DNA of 64,000 nucleotides from Vigna angularis (Eukaryota > Streptophyta > Magnoliopsida > Fabales > Fabaceae), in the NCBI RefSeq assembly GCF_016808095.1, contig NC_068974.1, positions 6,014,001-6,078,000 of the forward strand. The letters are read 5' to 3'. Every line of letters begins with the position of its first letter. Within the stretch, counting starts at the first letter, position 1. The notes below the pieces were generated by a model. The model did no database searches. It was not told the origin of the DNA and saw only the letters and a program-made list of their open reading frames with translations. Both the position numbers and the translations under genes were made by a program. Shown one piece after another: positions 12,655 through 23,922 of this stretch.

Positions 12655-12975
12655 TTGAAAGAGTTTTTAGAATTGCCACACAATATCAAGAATTTAAATA
12701 CATTAGGAAGTGGCAGACGTTTTAAACCCCCCACAAAATATCAAGGGTTTCAAAACCGGTACTAAATAACATAAATTTCAGAATAACCAGTAAGTAATAA
12801 AGGTTTTAAAACGACACTTACAACCGTAAGTAAATAAATACTATTTTATGAAGGATTAGTGAAAATCACCAATAATCCGTTAATGTAGTTGGTTTTATCT
12901 AAGAAAAACAAATCGTAGATAACATCATTAATGGGTTAAAACTTTCAAAAATACTAAAAATAACCCTTGTTAAAA
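12655..12975 (+). repeat. Dispersed repeat R1 (most complete copy)
   Basis: R1 starts ACTTGAAAGAGTTTTTAGAAT and ends near AATAACCCTTGTTAA. It contains two imperfect CACAA(A)ATATCAAG blocks, each followed by a TTTAAA(C)CC or GGTTTCAAAACCGG segment. Other copies lie at 15205-15497, 26719-26944, 34902-35144 (-), 38094-38413 (-), 56708-57027 and 59977-60219. It usually sits just upstream of a thionin promoter region or at a rearrangement junction. It has no coding capacity, and I cannot assign it to a transposon class. Confidence 0.6.
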
Positions 12976-13630
12976 ATTATATGTTAGATAACTATTGGTA
13001 TGCTTTACAAGAGGGTTTGAACAAATCTTCTATATAATTTTGATTAGTCGTGGAGATGAAGTTACAAAAGAAGGTGTTTTTTACCAAGTTTTATCAAGAT
13101 ATTAGATAACTATTGGACCTCATCTATTATCTATAGTCTAGAATATCATCTACAACGTCTGCTTTTCTGTGTTAAACGTCTGCTTTTCTGTGTTAAATAA
13201 TAATCATTTAAGTTATAATAATAATTTAATGAAAAGATTAAGTTAAAATCAATCTTAATGGATAATTTATCTCTAAATTAAATCTCTCACAACATTTCAT
13301 GAGTAAATTTAGGAAACAAATGATCGTATAAAATTTCATCTAATCCTTTTAAATTGCTATATCTGCATATATTTGAAGAATATCTGTTTAAAAGGTTTTT
13401 TGAACGTAAGATATTGTTTAACATTGGAGAAAATAACATCAGCAAGGTTGAAAGTAAAAGAGTAAAATCATATTTAATAAATATATTTTATTACTAAATA
13501 TATTTCAGAGAGTAAAAGAGTATAGAAATTTTTTTTCTATAAATTCATATTTACCTTTCATAAACATTGCAAGTAAGATCTCATCTTGTATACAAATTTG
13601 AGATTAGTGGAGAGAATTTAGAGAAGAAAT
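12976..13630 (+). promoter_or_regulatory. Upstream region of thionin-like gene A1
   Basis: A probable TATA element CTATAAAT lies at 13537-13544, about 87 bases before the start codon. It is preceded by a block with AGCAAGGTTGAAAGTAAAAGAG and by one ATATCTGCATATATTTGAAG word (about 13360). This upstream sequence is the same at genes A2 and A3 wherever I compared it, so their basal expression signals should be equal. The transcription start is not visible and is inferred to lie near 13570. Confidence 0.5.
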
Positions 13631-14100
13631 ATGGGGAAAATTGAGAGAAAAACTATTGGAGTTATAATCACAATCATGATCCTATCAAGTTTTGTCGCGG
13701 CCGATCCAACAGATAATTTTTTTTGCAATGCAAAGTGTAAAATCAAATGTGAAGAACAACCCTTTCCAGAACATTATGCCCAATGTATGAAGGATTGTAA
13801 ATCGCATTGCGCTAAACCATTATCTGATCCACTTTATAATTGTATTACTGGTTGTCGCTTGATGAAGTCTATTGCCATAAAAAATGGTATGTTTTCTAAA
13901 ATTATTTTCTCCTTTTCATGATTTTCTATTTTTTCTCTATATTTCATTTCATTAATTATTCTTTTTCAGAAATTTGATATTAATTTTAATTGCTTTGGAT
14001 TTTAACCATTATTTTTACATGTTTATCAGGTGCTGGTGATCTTGGCAATAATCTCATGAATACTTGTATGCAAGACTGTAAACAAAATTTTAATTTGTAA
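13631..14100 (+). CDS. Thionin-like cysteine-rich secreted peptide, type A, copy 1
   Basis: Two exons: 13631-13886 and 14030-14100, with a 143-bp GT-AG intron in phase 1 (donor G|GTATGT, acceptor TATCAG|G), giving about 108 residues. Residues 1-24 form a signal peptide (short charged start, then hydrophobic IIITIMILSS-like core, ending in Ala-Ala). The mature part has ten cysteines in CxxxC patterns: C-x3-C-x3-C, a second C-x3-C-x3-C, one C-x3-C late in exon 1, and one C-x3-C in exon 2. The layout resembles plant thionin-like proteins, small secreted defence- or reproduction-related peptides. Family membership is moderately supported; a role here is inference. TATA element and AATAAA signals flank it. 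Its encoded exon 1 protein is identical to those at 34240 and 60881. Coding without splicing would run past the donor site to 13921. Confidence 0.8.
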
Positions 14101-14783
14101 CTACAATTTTAGTTAGAAATTGTTAGAAGAAATAATATTTCCTGCTGAATTATGAGTAATAAATATTGATAAAAAATAATATTTGTTATTTATTTCCGTA
14201 TTTTCTTTCCCAATTACGTTCTTTCATCTTTCTTATCTTTTTTATTGTAACTTGGGTATTAATAAAACAATTTTTTTAAAGAAAACATTATCGACAAATT
14301 CTATTAAGGAAGACAACGAGAAAAAAAAAACACTGAAGAGAAAGTGCTACTTAAACTCTGATAAAGGTAATAAGCCTTTATAATATGAATCACAAATATA
14401 AACGTGGATATGTAAAAATGTGATAAGTTTATAAATATTTAATTATTTTAATACAGTAGTCCGTCTTTAAATTTCAATAAAGTGTAGATTATTATGTTTA
14501 CTGAGGTTTAATTAGGAATTGGCTAAGTAAGAAAATTAATTGAACCAAATTTGTGGTGAAACCTAGCTTGTCCAACCCATCTTATTATTTAGCTTCTAAC
14601 GGTGTTATTTTCTATTCAACTTTAACAATATTACAATTTTAGTATTTCAATTAAAAAGCTAGGATTTGAAAATTATCTTTTCTTTTATTTCTATATGTAA
14701 AAATGAAGATGACAAAGAGGATTTCCTAGGTAGAAAAAAGGTTAAAATTGTAATTCAAATCTTGAATTATAGAAAAAAAAAGA
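14101..14783 (+). other. 3' flank of thionin-like gene A1
   Basis: An AATAAA at about 14158 is a probable polyadenylation signal. The rest is AT-rich flank that matches, in reverse, 33089-33770. The short open frame at 14183 recurs wherever this flank is copied and is not a gene. Identity to the other copy ends at an A-tract at 14773-14783. Confidence 0.6.
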
Positions 14784-15204
14784 TAACCATGAACTTAGAG
14801 TTTATATTATATAACCACGAACACTCACTCCCTTACTCAACCTGATTCAGAATGTGCAATCAATCAAATTGTTTACAAGTCTTAGATGATTACTTTCGTA
14901 GAGAGGATATATGTTAATAAAATTCAATTTAAAAGACTCACTGAGTATTTTCTCTCTTCTTTCTTCTTATAATAGTAAGCTTGAATAGCAATGAAACTTA
15001 AAAGTGCTTTTAATCTTGAGTTTTTTCTCTTATCAAATATTCTCTTTTAAGTTTGTGTGCATTTTATAGGGTATTATATAAAAAAATATAGTTTAACAAG
15101 TAAATAAATGCTTTAGTTATTATGTGCTTAAAAAAATGAAACAAATAAAATTAAGGGGTTTCAAATACTAAATAAAACCCCCAATAAATAATGAATTGCA
15201 TTAT
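14784..15204 (+). repeat. Dispersed repeat R2, copy 1
   Basis: It starts with CCATGAACTTAGAGTTTA and CACGAACACTCACTCCC and is shared with 19022-19490. The opening words also recur near 63710 and, inverted, near 27150. It has no coding capacity; its class is unknown. Confidence 0.5.
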
Positions 15205-15497
15205 AAAAATACTTGAAAGAGTTTTTAGAATTATCACACAATATCAGGAATTTAAATCCGTTAGGAAGTAGCAGACTTTACAAAACCCCCACAGAATATC
15301 AAGGGTTTCAAAATCGGTAGTAAATAACATAAATTTCAGAATAACCAGTAAGTAATGGAGGTTATAAAATCACATTTTACAATCGTAGGTAATTAAATAT
15401 TGTTTTACTATAAGGATTAATGAAAAACACCAATAATCCGTTAATGTAGTTGGTTTTATTTAAAGAAAAACAAATCGTAGATAACATCATTAGTATA
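15205..15497 (+). repeat. Dispersed repeat R1, truncated copy
   Basis: This copy matches 12655-12950 from ACTTGAAAGAGTTTTTAGAAT up to AACATCATTAG and then diverges into an AT-rich tract. Confidence 0.55.
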
Positions 15498-16221
15498 ATT
15501 TTTTTTTTTGTGATTTTGGCCTTACCTTCTGGATTTTTTGTTAAGAAAGTTTGTGAAATTGGTTTAGAATGAAGTTTGACAAGGAAAGACATTAGAATAT
15601 GTAAAATTAGAATAAGGTTAAATATATTTAATTATTTTATAATTTTCAAATACATAAAACATAAAGTGTATGAGTGAATAATATTTGTTTATAACATAAT
15701 ATATATTAAACTGCAAAAAAGAGTATTTTGTCCCAATAATTTGATTATCGACGTTGAATGAGATATTTTAGTTAAAGATTATACTTCAAAGGAACAAGAA
15801 TTACTTTTAAATAAATATTCTAGATATAGTTATGGTAGAGAAGTAAAGACCCTACCTAATAAACCAGTCCATATTTAAAAGAAATCGCAAATGAAAAAGT
15901 TATTGCAATAATAATTGTGTTTTGATAACATCAAAATAATATCTACTTGAATTGTATTGAATAGTGTACAAAGTCTAATATGAGGGATTAACTTTGACGT
16001 TAGGAGGGACTAACTATGTGAAAATAATAATAATTGTGTTTTGATAACAGAAAACATTATCGACTTGAATTGTATTGAGTAGGTACACAATTTGATATGA
16101 GTGGTTAACTTTGACTTTATGAGGGAATAATTATGTGAAAATCTTTACAGCACAATTCTCCCTTTCTCTTTAACTCGAAGTACACTTACAGAATTTAATC
16201 CAAATCTCACAACATTATATA
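15498..16221. other. AT-rich flank containing a MULE-free reference site
   Basis: No gene. The block at about 15600-15960 corresponds, in reverse, to the sequences flanking the MULE ends at 41887 and 37779, but without a MULE between them. It therefore serves as a related empty site. The small minus-strand open frame at 15377-15592 is composition-driven. Confidence 0.5.
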
Positions 16222-18969
16222 CACTACAAAAAAGAAGGGCATTACCGAAGGTCAGAAGCCTTCGGAAACAGCCCAAAACCGTCGGTAAAAGGTGATTACC
16301 GAAGGCTTATCGATGGCCAAAGAGCCCTCGGTAAATCCCTTGTCGCTAACATTTACCGAGGGCTTTCGCCCTTCGGTAATTTCTGAAGGGCGAAAAAAAA
16401 AAAACAGGGCGCTGGGCTGCTGCAGAATGTGATGCTAGAGTGTTAAACATATGATTGAAAATTAAGAGATATTATACAATAAAATTAAGAGATATAAACC
16501 TCAATCTGGATTATGTATTTTACTACTGCAACTTGAAGAGGACCAAAACTAAGGCTTGCACTGTGAAATAGAATATGTTGAACTGAAGTTCTATCATACA
16601 ATACAAATAATTTATATGCCCTTTGTCCAAGTCATAAATCTTCACCAGTTACAAAGCCTAAGAAACTGCCAAATGTTTGGATATAGAACCAGAAATGATA
16701 AGAATCAAATATGTGGAACTAATAACTATGACCTGGTCAGATCTAAAACTAAACCAGTTCAAAGAGCCACACACTTTGCACATATAAAAGCAAAAATCAG
16801 CTAAGGCAAAAAATTTAGCAACCAAACTTCAATTCCTTCTAACACTCACCCTTTAACTACAAGCTTAACCAAAGTATCAAACCAAGCAAGCATAGTACTT
16901 ACAACTTTTTTCTTATTTATTTATTTAGTAAGCATCTCAGTGCTCTTTTTCTGTCAAATAAATTTTACATTTCTAGTTGAATTATTTTATCTAACACTAT
17001 TGAGATACCAGATAAAAAAAATGATCCATAGTTACATAAAAAGATATAAAAGTTATGGTGATGGAGAATAAAAGATCAATTTCCAAAAATATATAAGAAC
17101 AAGCATATATAAGATCAATTTTCAGAAAGATAAAAGATCAATTGCTGTGGTAAATTACATCCATATATAAGAAAAGTAAATATTCAAGTTTATTTTTGGT
17201 AAAGAAATTTAGCAAGAACAAGCATTGCCATAATTGTAGTGTAATGCATCTGATATGACACTCTATGTATTGGTTGGTGAAAGCAAATTATCTTTTTCAT
17301 TGAATTAATTGGACGGTGAAAAGCATGAACCCACTAATTAGATCTCTCCAGTTTCTTTCCAACTGAGAAGAAGTAACCTGTCATTTACCAAATTTACATG
17401 TACTTTTTATATATAGTAAAGAATCATATTTAAATTAGAGATGATCACTAAATGACAATTAATGACGAGAATTAAAAAATAAATAAGTATAAAGGGTCTT
17501 AAGAAAGTAGTCCACAATTAAGAAACAGTAATAAAAATCCAACTCAGGATAATAACTGGTACTGTGAGATACACAAAAAAAATCACAAACCTGCATTCTA
17601 GCAGAAAATTGGTAATGCAACTCAAAATATACCTACAAAATAAAACAGCAATAAAGAGAAATGAAAAAGAAGTTCATATGTTCACCTACTCCAAGCCTTT
17701 GACCATTATTGAAATAAATACACTCTATCACATAAAAGAAGCTTACGTCATTCACTTCTTATACACTCATTTGACCAACAGCTTGAGTTAAAAAAATTCT
17801 TATTTAGAAAAATGAACCAAGGCAATGGAAGATTATAGAAAATTTATCTGCCTTACCATCAAACTTCAAAAGGAAACGAAGATATTAATCATAAACTATT
17901 AGCTCATAATCTTGGGAGAATAAAATCAACTCAATACCTCTGGTGGATATGCATCTCCACTGAAATTGTTCATAAGAATCCACTGATAGTTTCCTGTAAA
18001 TGTTGCCCGTCCAACCATCCTGGTTAACAACAAAAGGTGGCACTTGAGTAAGATGGGAATGAGAAGGAAAACACTTCAAATATTGATAATGATAAGCAAT
18101 GAAAAGGAAAAATAGGGAGGACCAACCCTTCTCTAGCAATACTGACTGAATTATTCAACATCATTTTGTTAATCAATCCACCGACTCTATCCTCCTCCTG
18201 AATCCCCAGTTGAGACTCAGAAGAAAACCAGCACCCTTCCCCGTCTCGGTATGGAAAATTAGACACCCCAACAGTACATGGAGGGAAAGGAGATGGCAAG
18301 GGTTCATAGTAGTGATCTTCCCAGATTAATAGCCTGACAAGTAAACCATACTCAGTTAACTGAAACAAACAAACCATAGATGCAATCAGGGCATAAAGAC
18401 AAAGCATAATAATAGCCGTAGCACGTCTTGCTACCTCCATCACCATCACAATGCTATTCGCTCAAGATCTACCAACCTTCAATGAGACTGTCGTTGCCGC
18501 CATGTTCCGAACATCTCCCACGAACCCCGAAACCTGCATCAACGAACCCAACGGCAAAACCCCCAAATCGACGTCAACCAACCCAACTGCAAAACCACCA
18601 AACCGGCCTTAGCGAACCTAGGCGTAGAACCCCCAAACCGCCATCTTCAATCCGAGCCAAAGAATCCCCAAATCAGTGTCAACCAACCAATCCTTTGTCC
18701 CAGAATCGCTCAATATTGGAGGGCACCGGCAGAATAGGGAGGGAAGGGGGAAGCTTCAGAGAAGAGAACAAAGGGGAGGAAAATTGGAAAATTTGGAGAA
18801 AACGACGCAGCGTGAAGAAAATGAAAATGGGGAACGAAAACCCCGATCTCAGACTTAAATTAGCGAGAACGTTACAGACGGCTTCAAAGCCTTCGGTAAT
18901 CATCTCAATACCGAGGGCTTCAAAGCCTTCGGTAATATGCCGTCTGTAAATCGCGTTTTTCCAATAGTG
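16222..18969. mobile_element. CACTA element, non-autonomous, both ends visible
   Basis: The left end is CACTACAAAAAAGAAGGGC at 16222. The right end reads on the minus strand CACTATTGGAAAAACGCG from 18969. Both ends carry the subterminal words TACCGAAGG/CCTTCGGTA, many copies on the left and four or more on the right. There is no TNP2 gene inside. At 2.75 kb it is non-autonomous, with possible captured gene sequence at 17885-18800. The flanking sequence (AATTTAATCCAAATCTCACAAC before, AGAGTAAAA after) is continuous at 12570-12612, which gives a related empty site. No clear 3-bp duplication is seen (ATA before, AGA after). Confidence 0.8.
17885..18449 (-). other. Possible captured gene segment inside the CACTA element
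   Basis: Two overlapping minus-strand open frames (18449-18024 and 18139-17885) have less biased composition than the surroundings. The first contains a hydrophobic stretch (ATAIIMLCLYALIASMVCLF) that could be a membrane segment. Possible donor sites lie near 18126 and 18021. I do not recognise the protein. It may be an exon cluster picked up from a host gene, or coding-like noise. The GC-richer, proline-rich stretch at 18428-18900 could be its 5' untranslated region. Confidence 0.3.
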
Positions 18970-19021
18970 AGAGTAAAATAAAAAATCACAAGCTTAAAGT
19001 GTCTTTAACTTTGGGATGTCT
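18970..19021. other. Flank of the CACTA insertion
   Basis: AGAGTAAAATAAAAAATCACAAG continues the element-free sequence seen at 12600 and 63650. Confidence 0.4.
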
Positions 19022-19490
19022 AGAACCATGAACTTAGAGTTTATTATATAACCACGAACACTCACTCCCTTACTCAATCTGATACGCTTCCTAGTAATCG
19101 TTCAACTCAACTGAGTTAATTAATAAGTGTTTAAATTCACATCAGAATGTGCAATCAATCAAATTGTTTACAAGTCTTAGACCATTACTCTCTCGTAAAG
19201 AGGATATGTGTTGAATATAATTTAATCTGAGTGTTTTTTCTTCTCTCTCTTGTTACAATAGTGAGCTTGTATAACAATGAAGTTTGAAAGTGTTTCTAAT
19301 CTTGAGCTTTTTCTCTTCACAAATATTCTCTTTTAAGTTCGTGTGCTTTTTTATATATAGGGTATTATATAAAAAAAAACAGTTTAACAAAGTAATTATG
19401 TTGTTAAAAAATGAAACAAATAAAATTAAGCGGTTTCAAATAATAAATAAAAATCCCAATAAATAATGAGTTCAATTATAATGATAAAAA
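19022..19490 (+). repeat. Dispersed repeat R2, copy 2
   Basis: It matches 14784-15170 with one internal insertion of about 60 bases near 19080-19145. It is AT-rich and non-coding. Confidence 0.5.
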
Positions 19491-19496
19491 AGTAAT

Positions 19497-20335
19497 TGAA
19501 AATTGGGTTTTGGTGGTCACTATGTCACACAAAGGATAGGTAGGAAGGTTCTGGATTGTGGATTATATTGGTCTATCATCTTAAAAGATGCAAGAAGGAT
19601 ATATGAAAATTGTGAGCAATGTTAGAGGACAACGAGATCCATCACTAGATAGGAAGATATGCCTCAACAACCCATGTTATATTGTGAGGTATTTGATATT
19701 TGGGGTATTGACTTTATGTGTCATTTTCCTTCTTCTTCTGGGTTTTCGTATATTTTACTCGTTGTAGACTATATTTGCAAGTGAGTGGAAGTCATAACTA
19801 CAAGGACTAATAATGCTCGAGTTGTTATAAGAATTGTCAGGTCTAACATTTTCTGTTGGTTTGGAATACCAAAAGTTATCGTTAGTGATCAATGAACCCA
19901 CTTTTACAATAATCTGCTAGATAATATGTTAACGAAGTATGGAGTGACACATCACATTGTTACACCATATCATCCCAACCGAATGGACAAGCTAATGTCT
20001 CTAACAGAGATATCAATAAAATATAGCAAAATTGGTAAACCTAAATAGAAAGGATTGATTCGCACGATTAGATGATGCATTTTGGGCACATCGAGTGACC
20101 TATTCATCGTAACACAAGTATTTCCCTATGGAGTAGTGGAGAATAAGGAAAAATCTTCTAATAGAATCTTCAAAATTAATGGACAACGTCTGCGAACATT
20201 TAATGAAAATCAAGATATGCTAAACACGACGATGGATGGAGTGAATTTGGCCACTCCAACATTCCTTCCATCGTGAAGGAGGCAAGTACTCGCATACTTT
20301 TCGATGTATTTTATATATAAGGCATACATTGAGGA
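19497..20335 (+). pseudogene. Ty3/gypsy integrase remnant
   Basis: The plus-strand translation shows decayed integrase: a zinc-binding-like FGGHYVTQRIGRKVLDCG...YENCEQC segment, then FDIWGIDFMCHFPSSSGFSYILLVVDY, VSDQ, and TKYGVTHHIVTPYHP. A typical C-terminal pol segment (VFPYGVVE, then INGQRLRTF) lies near 20110-20200. Several stop codons interrupt it (for example after EQC and within the VSDQ region), so it is dead. In an intact element this enzyme inserts the retrotransposon DNA. Gag, protease and reverse transcriptase are absent. The combination of motifs supports gypsy rather than copia. Confidence 0.8.
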
Positions 20336-20764
20336 CAATGCATAGTTTAAGTGTGGGAATGTGGGAAACAATTTACTTTGTTCCTTTTTTAAAAAAAATA
20401 ATAATAGTAATATAATAATACCATTTTCAATAACTTTTTGCAATGGATTTGAAAGTTGGAATCAGTAACTAGGACAATCATAAATTCAAGAAAAATATTC
20501 ATCATGTTGATATGGGTGGATTGTTTTTATGATTTTTTGATTGAGTTGATTTGAGAATTTCTTGATTAAATCTTTTGTGAAAGAAATTTGAACCTTGTGA
20601 GTTTTGGGCCAAAAGAAAAGGATGGACCACCATGTGCCATAACTATTTTTCTTGAGTGATTTGTCCATGTTTTGTTGATACTCTAATATTTAGCCTGATT
20701 CTTTGTTTTGCAACTAAGGTAAATATGCATGATTTGATATGATTTTGACATTTCTTGGTTTAGT
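20336..20764 (+). repeat. Gypsy downstream region, copy 1
   Basis: AT-rich sequence that recurs at 24885-25300 with few differences, including a 60-codon minus-strand open frame at 20486-20668 that corresponds to 25039-25221. The paired open frames reflect the duplication, not selection that I can show. Confidence 0.5.
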
Positions 20765-21690
20765 TACTACAAGAAAAATGACAATTATATATAAATTATT
20801 ATGTACGAATTTTTATCCGTATATAATAGAAATGTTATATACGGATTTGTAAAATAGAAATACATACGAAAAAATCCATATATAATGAGGAAAAAAATTA
20901 TATACGATTATCTGTATATAATATCGGTAGGTAATATTGGCGCGTGTTGGTGGAAACTTTGCCAAGAATGGTCCGTATGTAAGAGTTTATGTAAGTGGAA
21001 AAAATATTTACCCGCTCATTGGATATACAGATATGAAGATAATTAATAATTAAAAAAAAAACTAAATAATATAGAATCTGATTAAGACTCTTTTATGACT
21101 TTTCTCCCTCCCTCCTGCGAGCCAAGTTTCTCCCCTTCTTGAGCCCTAGCTTGTCCTCCTTCTTGATCCCTACCTTGCCATATCATTAATCCATGATTCT
21201 CCCTCATTCAGTGCAACCATGATTCTCCCTGTTGTTGCACTCTCTTCTTCCCTCATATTGTCCGTTGATCTCCTTCACTGTCTGTGACCTCACACTCATT
21301 CTTTTTCACAGGAACCCTCTTTTTCCTTCTTTCGAACCACCATCCTCCGCCATTGGAACCGTAGTGTAGCATTGGAGGCATCATTTTCCCTGAGTCGAAC
21401 CGTAGTTGTCGTCCTACTCGAACCTGATTTTGGGTAGTCGAAGCTTTGAGGTTCTCTTTATTTCTTTTCGTTTTGCTCTGGTTGTTGTTACATTGACCTA
21501 TTTTTGGTCGTTGTTGTTTGGAGATTTGAAATCGCGATTTAGGAAACCCTATGTTGGTTTCTTCGAACTGGAAGATATAAGCTCGAGCTGCCATTGTCTT
21601 CTACACCTGGTAAGTTTCAATTGCTTAGATTACGGTTTGTCTTAAACCTTGATTGTTATTGAAAATGGGTGTTGAGGGAGGGGATGGGAG

Positions 21691-22592
21691 AGGATGTTGA
21701 TGGAGATGCATTTTTCTGTTGAGGAGGTCAAAAAATGCATGAAACTGTGTATTCTATTTGTGTGTTTACTTTTGCATCCTGAAATAAGTGGTTATTAAAA
21801 GATTTCATAACCATCACATTGTTTTCAAGTTGTTTTGTGTTTATATATTTGATTTGAACAGGAAAGAGTGAAAACAACTTTTTGGTGTTTTCATCCTTTA
21901 ACGTGCAAATGTTTGAAAACAACTAGCTTCTTTTGTTATCCGTAATAGGACAAGTGATGAAAATGTAAAATAATTTTCTTTACTAAGCCAACCCTTAATT
22001 ACTTAAGCATTGTTCTTGTTATCATACAACTCTTGTGCAAGTGTCAGAACAATGATGTAGTCGTTGTAATCTTCTTTCATGATTTGAAGCTAGAAGATTG
22101 TTATTTTATCTAGTTGCATGATATTCTTGCAGATTGCAGATATTGTGTTTGGAATGCATCTGACGGAAGCTTAGTAAACTCATTGACTGGGCATACTAAA
22201 TTTGTAAGTGTTTAATTGTTGGTTTTGGTTTCTCTTCTTACTTTGGTTTGATAACATTTTACTCTTTTGTAAATATAATGTATGATGCCAAACTCTGGCT
22301 TTTTATGTGATATGTAACTCAAGCATGTTATCTGATGGCAAGTGTTGTGTTTCAGATTTTGTTTCAGAAGTTGCTTAGGATTTAGAGTATAATTTGATTA
22401 ATGTTTCAAATGATTGATCTTTTCATTTATGATTACATCTAGAAGTATTTGTTTTCTACTAGTTTGGATACAAACATAAACTTCTTTCATACTGTTAGGA
22501 TGTGTGCACCTCTGGAAGAAATTTATTGACATATTTTCTGAGCTTCATGTTTATCCAGCCTCTTCATACCAAGTTTTAAGTACTCATTTACA
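21691..22592 (+). repeat. 902-bp direct repeat, copy 1
   Basis: It corresponds base for base, with a constant offset of 2232, to 23923-24824 with only scattered mismatches. It contains the WD40-like exon. The constant spacing means no net length change since duplication. Confidence 0.8.
22133..22203 (+). pseudogene. Captured exon of a BRWD-type WD40 protein, copy 1
   Basis: A 71-bp segment sits between a good acceptor (TTCTTGCAG) and donor (GTAAGTG) and encodes DCRYCVWNASDGSLVNS and LTGHTKF. This closely resembles one WD40 blade of plant bromodomain-WD40 (BRWD-like) proteins, which read MDCRICVWNASDGSLVHS-like sequence followed by LTGHTES at that position. Only this exon of the parent gene was recognised, so it is a gene fragment carried by a transposon. 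The parent identification is from memory of the family and is fairly confident. Confidence 0.7.
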
Positions 22593-23922
22593 ATCTTTGG
22601 GAAATGTCTTTATAATATCTTCATTTTATCTTTAAAAATATCTTTTACTATGTTGGATGATCTCTTAAGAGCAGTTTCCGAAGTTCATTATAGGTCATAT
22701 AAAGAGTTTCTCTATTGTTGTGAATTGTGGGTTGTTACATGCAAATACTTTGTTTATTAATCTATTGTGAATTAATAAGTTGTTAATGAAGTGTAAAGGA
22801 GTAGATTGTAAGAAAGAATACAATTGTTTGTAAGAATAAATCTTTTTCCTAAGGATTGGAATCAAATTTCATATGGAAGATAGGTTTTGGTAATGGTGAT
22901 TACTATTCCAATCGTTTACTTAATTGTTACTGGTGAAAATCAGAACATTATGTCTCACAAACTCCTTTGTGTATTGATAGATAAATAATGAAGCTGAAAA
23001 TCTCAAATAGTAAAGCTCATGTTTAGTGAAATCAAGGTGCTAATTTAATCATAGAAGTAAATATCAATCATGGATAAAGTTAAACAGATTTAGAACAATT
23101 GGATGACTGACCTAGTTGTTTTGGAATTTGATATTCAAAAACAAATCCAGATGAATGTTTCACTTGATTCATCTTGCAAAGCTGGCGTAATAGATGTCAA
23201 AGTTTGTTGTTCAAGACTTCAATAATGCAATTTCCATTATCTTTACTCTCCTTTAGTTCCATGTGAATATTTAATAGGTCTAAGTCTTTAGGATGATTTT
23301 ATTGGGATGGGCATTATTGGGTGATGTTTGTTTATGGACTGATAGTTTCTATTGTATATGTAGTGGTTTAGCATATGTTGATTTTGTTGCATATCTTATT
23401 GGCTCCTTAGGGTATTTAACCGGTGAGTTTTCTTAGACTCAAGAATTTGGTAGATTTAATTGGAGATGAATTCATCAAGGTTTCAACACTTTGATACCAT
23501 TAGGAATCTGCCAATCAGGTCTTAACGACCTTAGGCTTCCTTCACTTGGAATAGTAAAGGAGCATTCAACTTAGCCATAGTTTGGAAAACTCTATTTGGC
23601 CATCACCATATTCTTATTTGTTTTCTGTGGGCTTTCGCATGACTCTTTTCATTTTAAGCTTGCTAGCACAAGCTCCACCATTCTAGAGTAGGGAGAGTTG
23701 AACAATAGAAAAGAGAGAAATATTGAATTGACACCCTGTATTTTTTGAGATAGCTATTGAGAAATATATCTTTATGTGATGTTCTACATAAGTACTTATA
23801 GAAAAGGGAAATAAGAAAGCAAAACAAAATTGGTTCATTATATGTTCAATTCCATCTAACTATATTAGAGCAAATGGTCCAAAATATATACTTTTGAGTA
23901 TGATTTGATGCCAACCCAAAAG
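22593..23922. other. Interior of the CACTA-like element, unrecognised
   Basis: AT-rich sequence with intron-like composition and no supportable exon. It could be intron sequence taken along with the captured exon. Confidence 0.35.

Noticed and set aside
13631..13921. Nodule-specific cysteine-rich (NCR) peptide
   Set aside because: NCR peptides have four or six cysteines in a different spacing. These have ten cysteines in CxxxC pairs, which fits thionin-like proteins better.
18428..18949. 173-codon proline-rich plus-strand open frame
   Set aside because: It overlaps the CACTA right end and subterminal repeats, is low complexity and has no domain.
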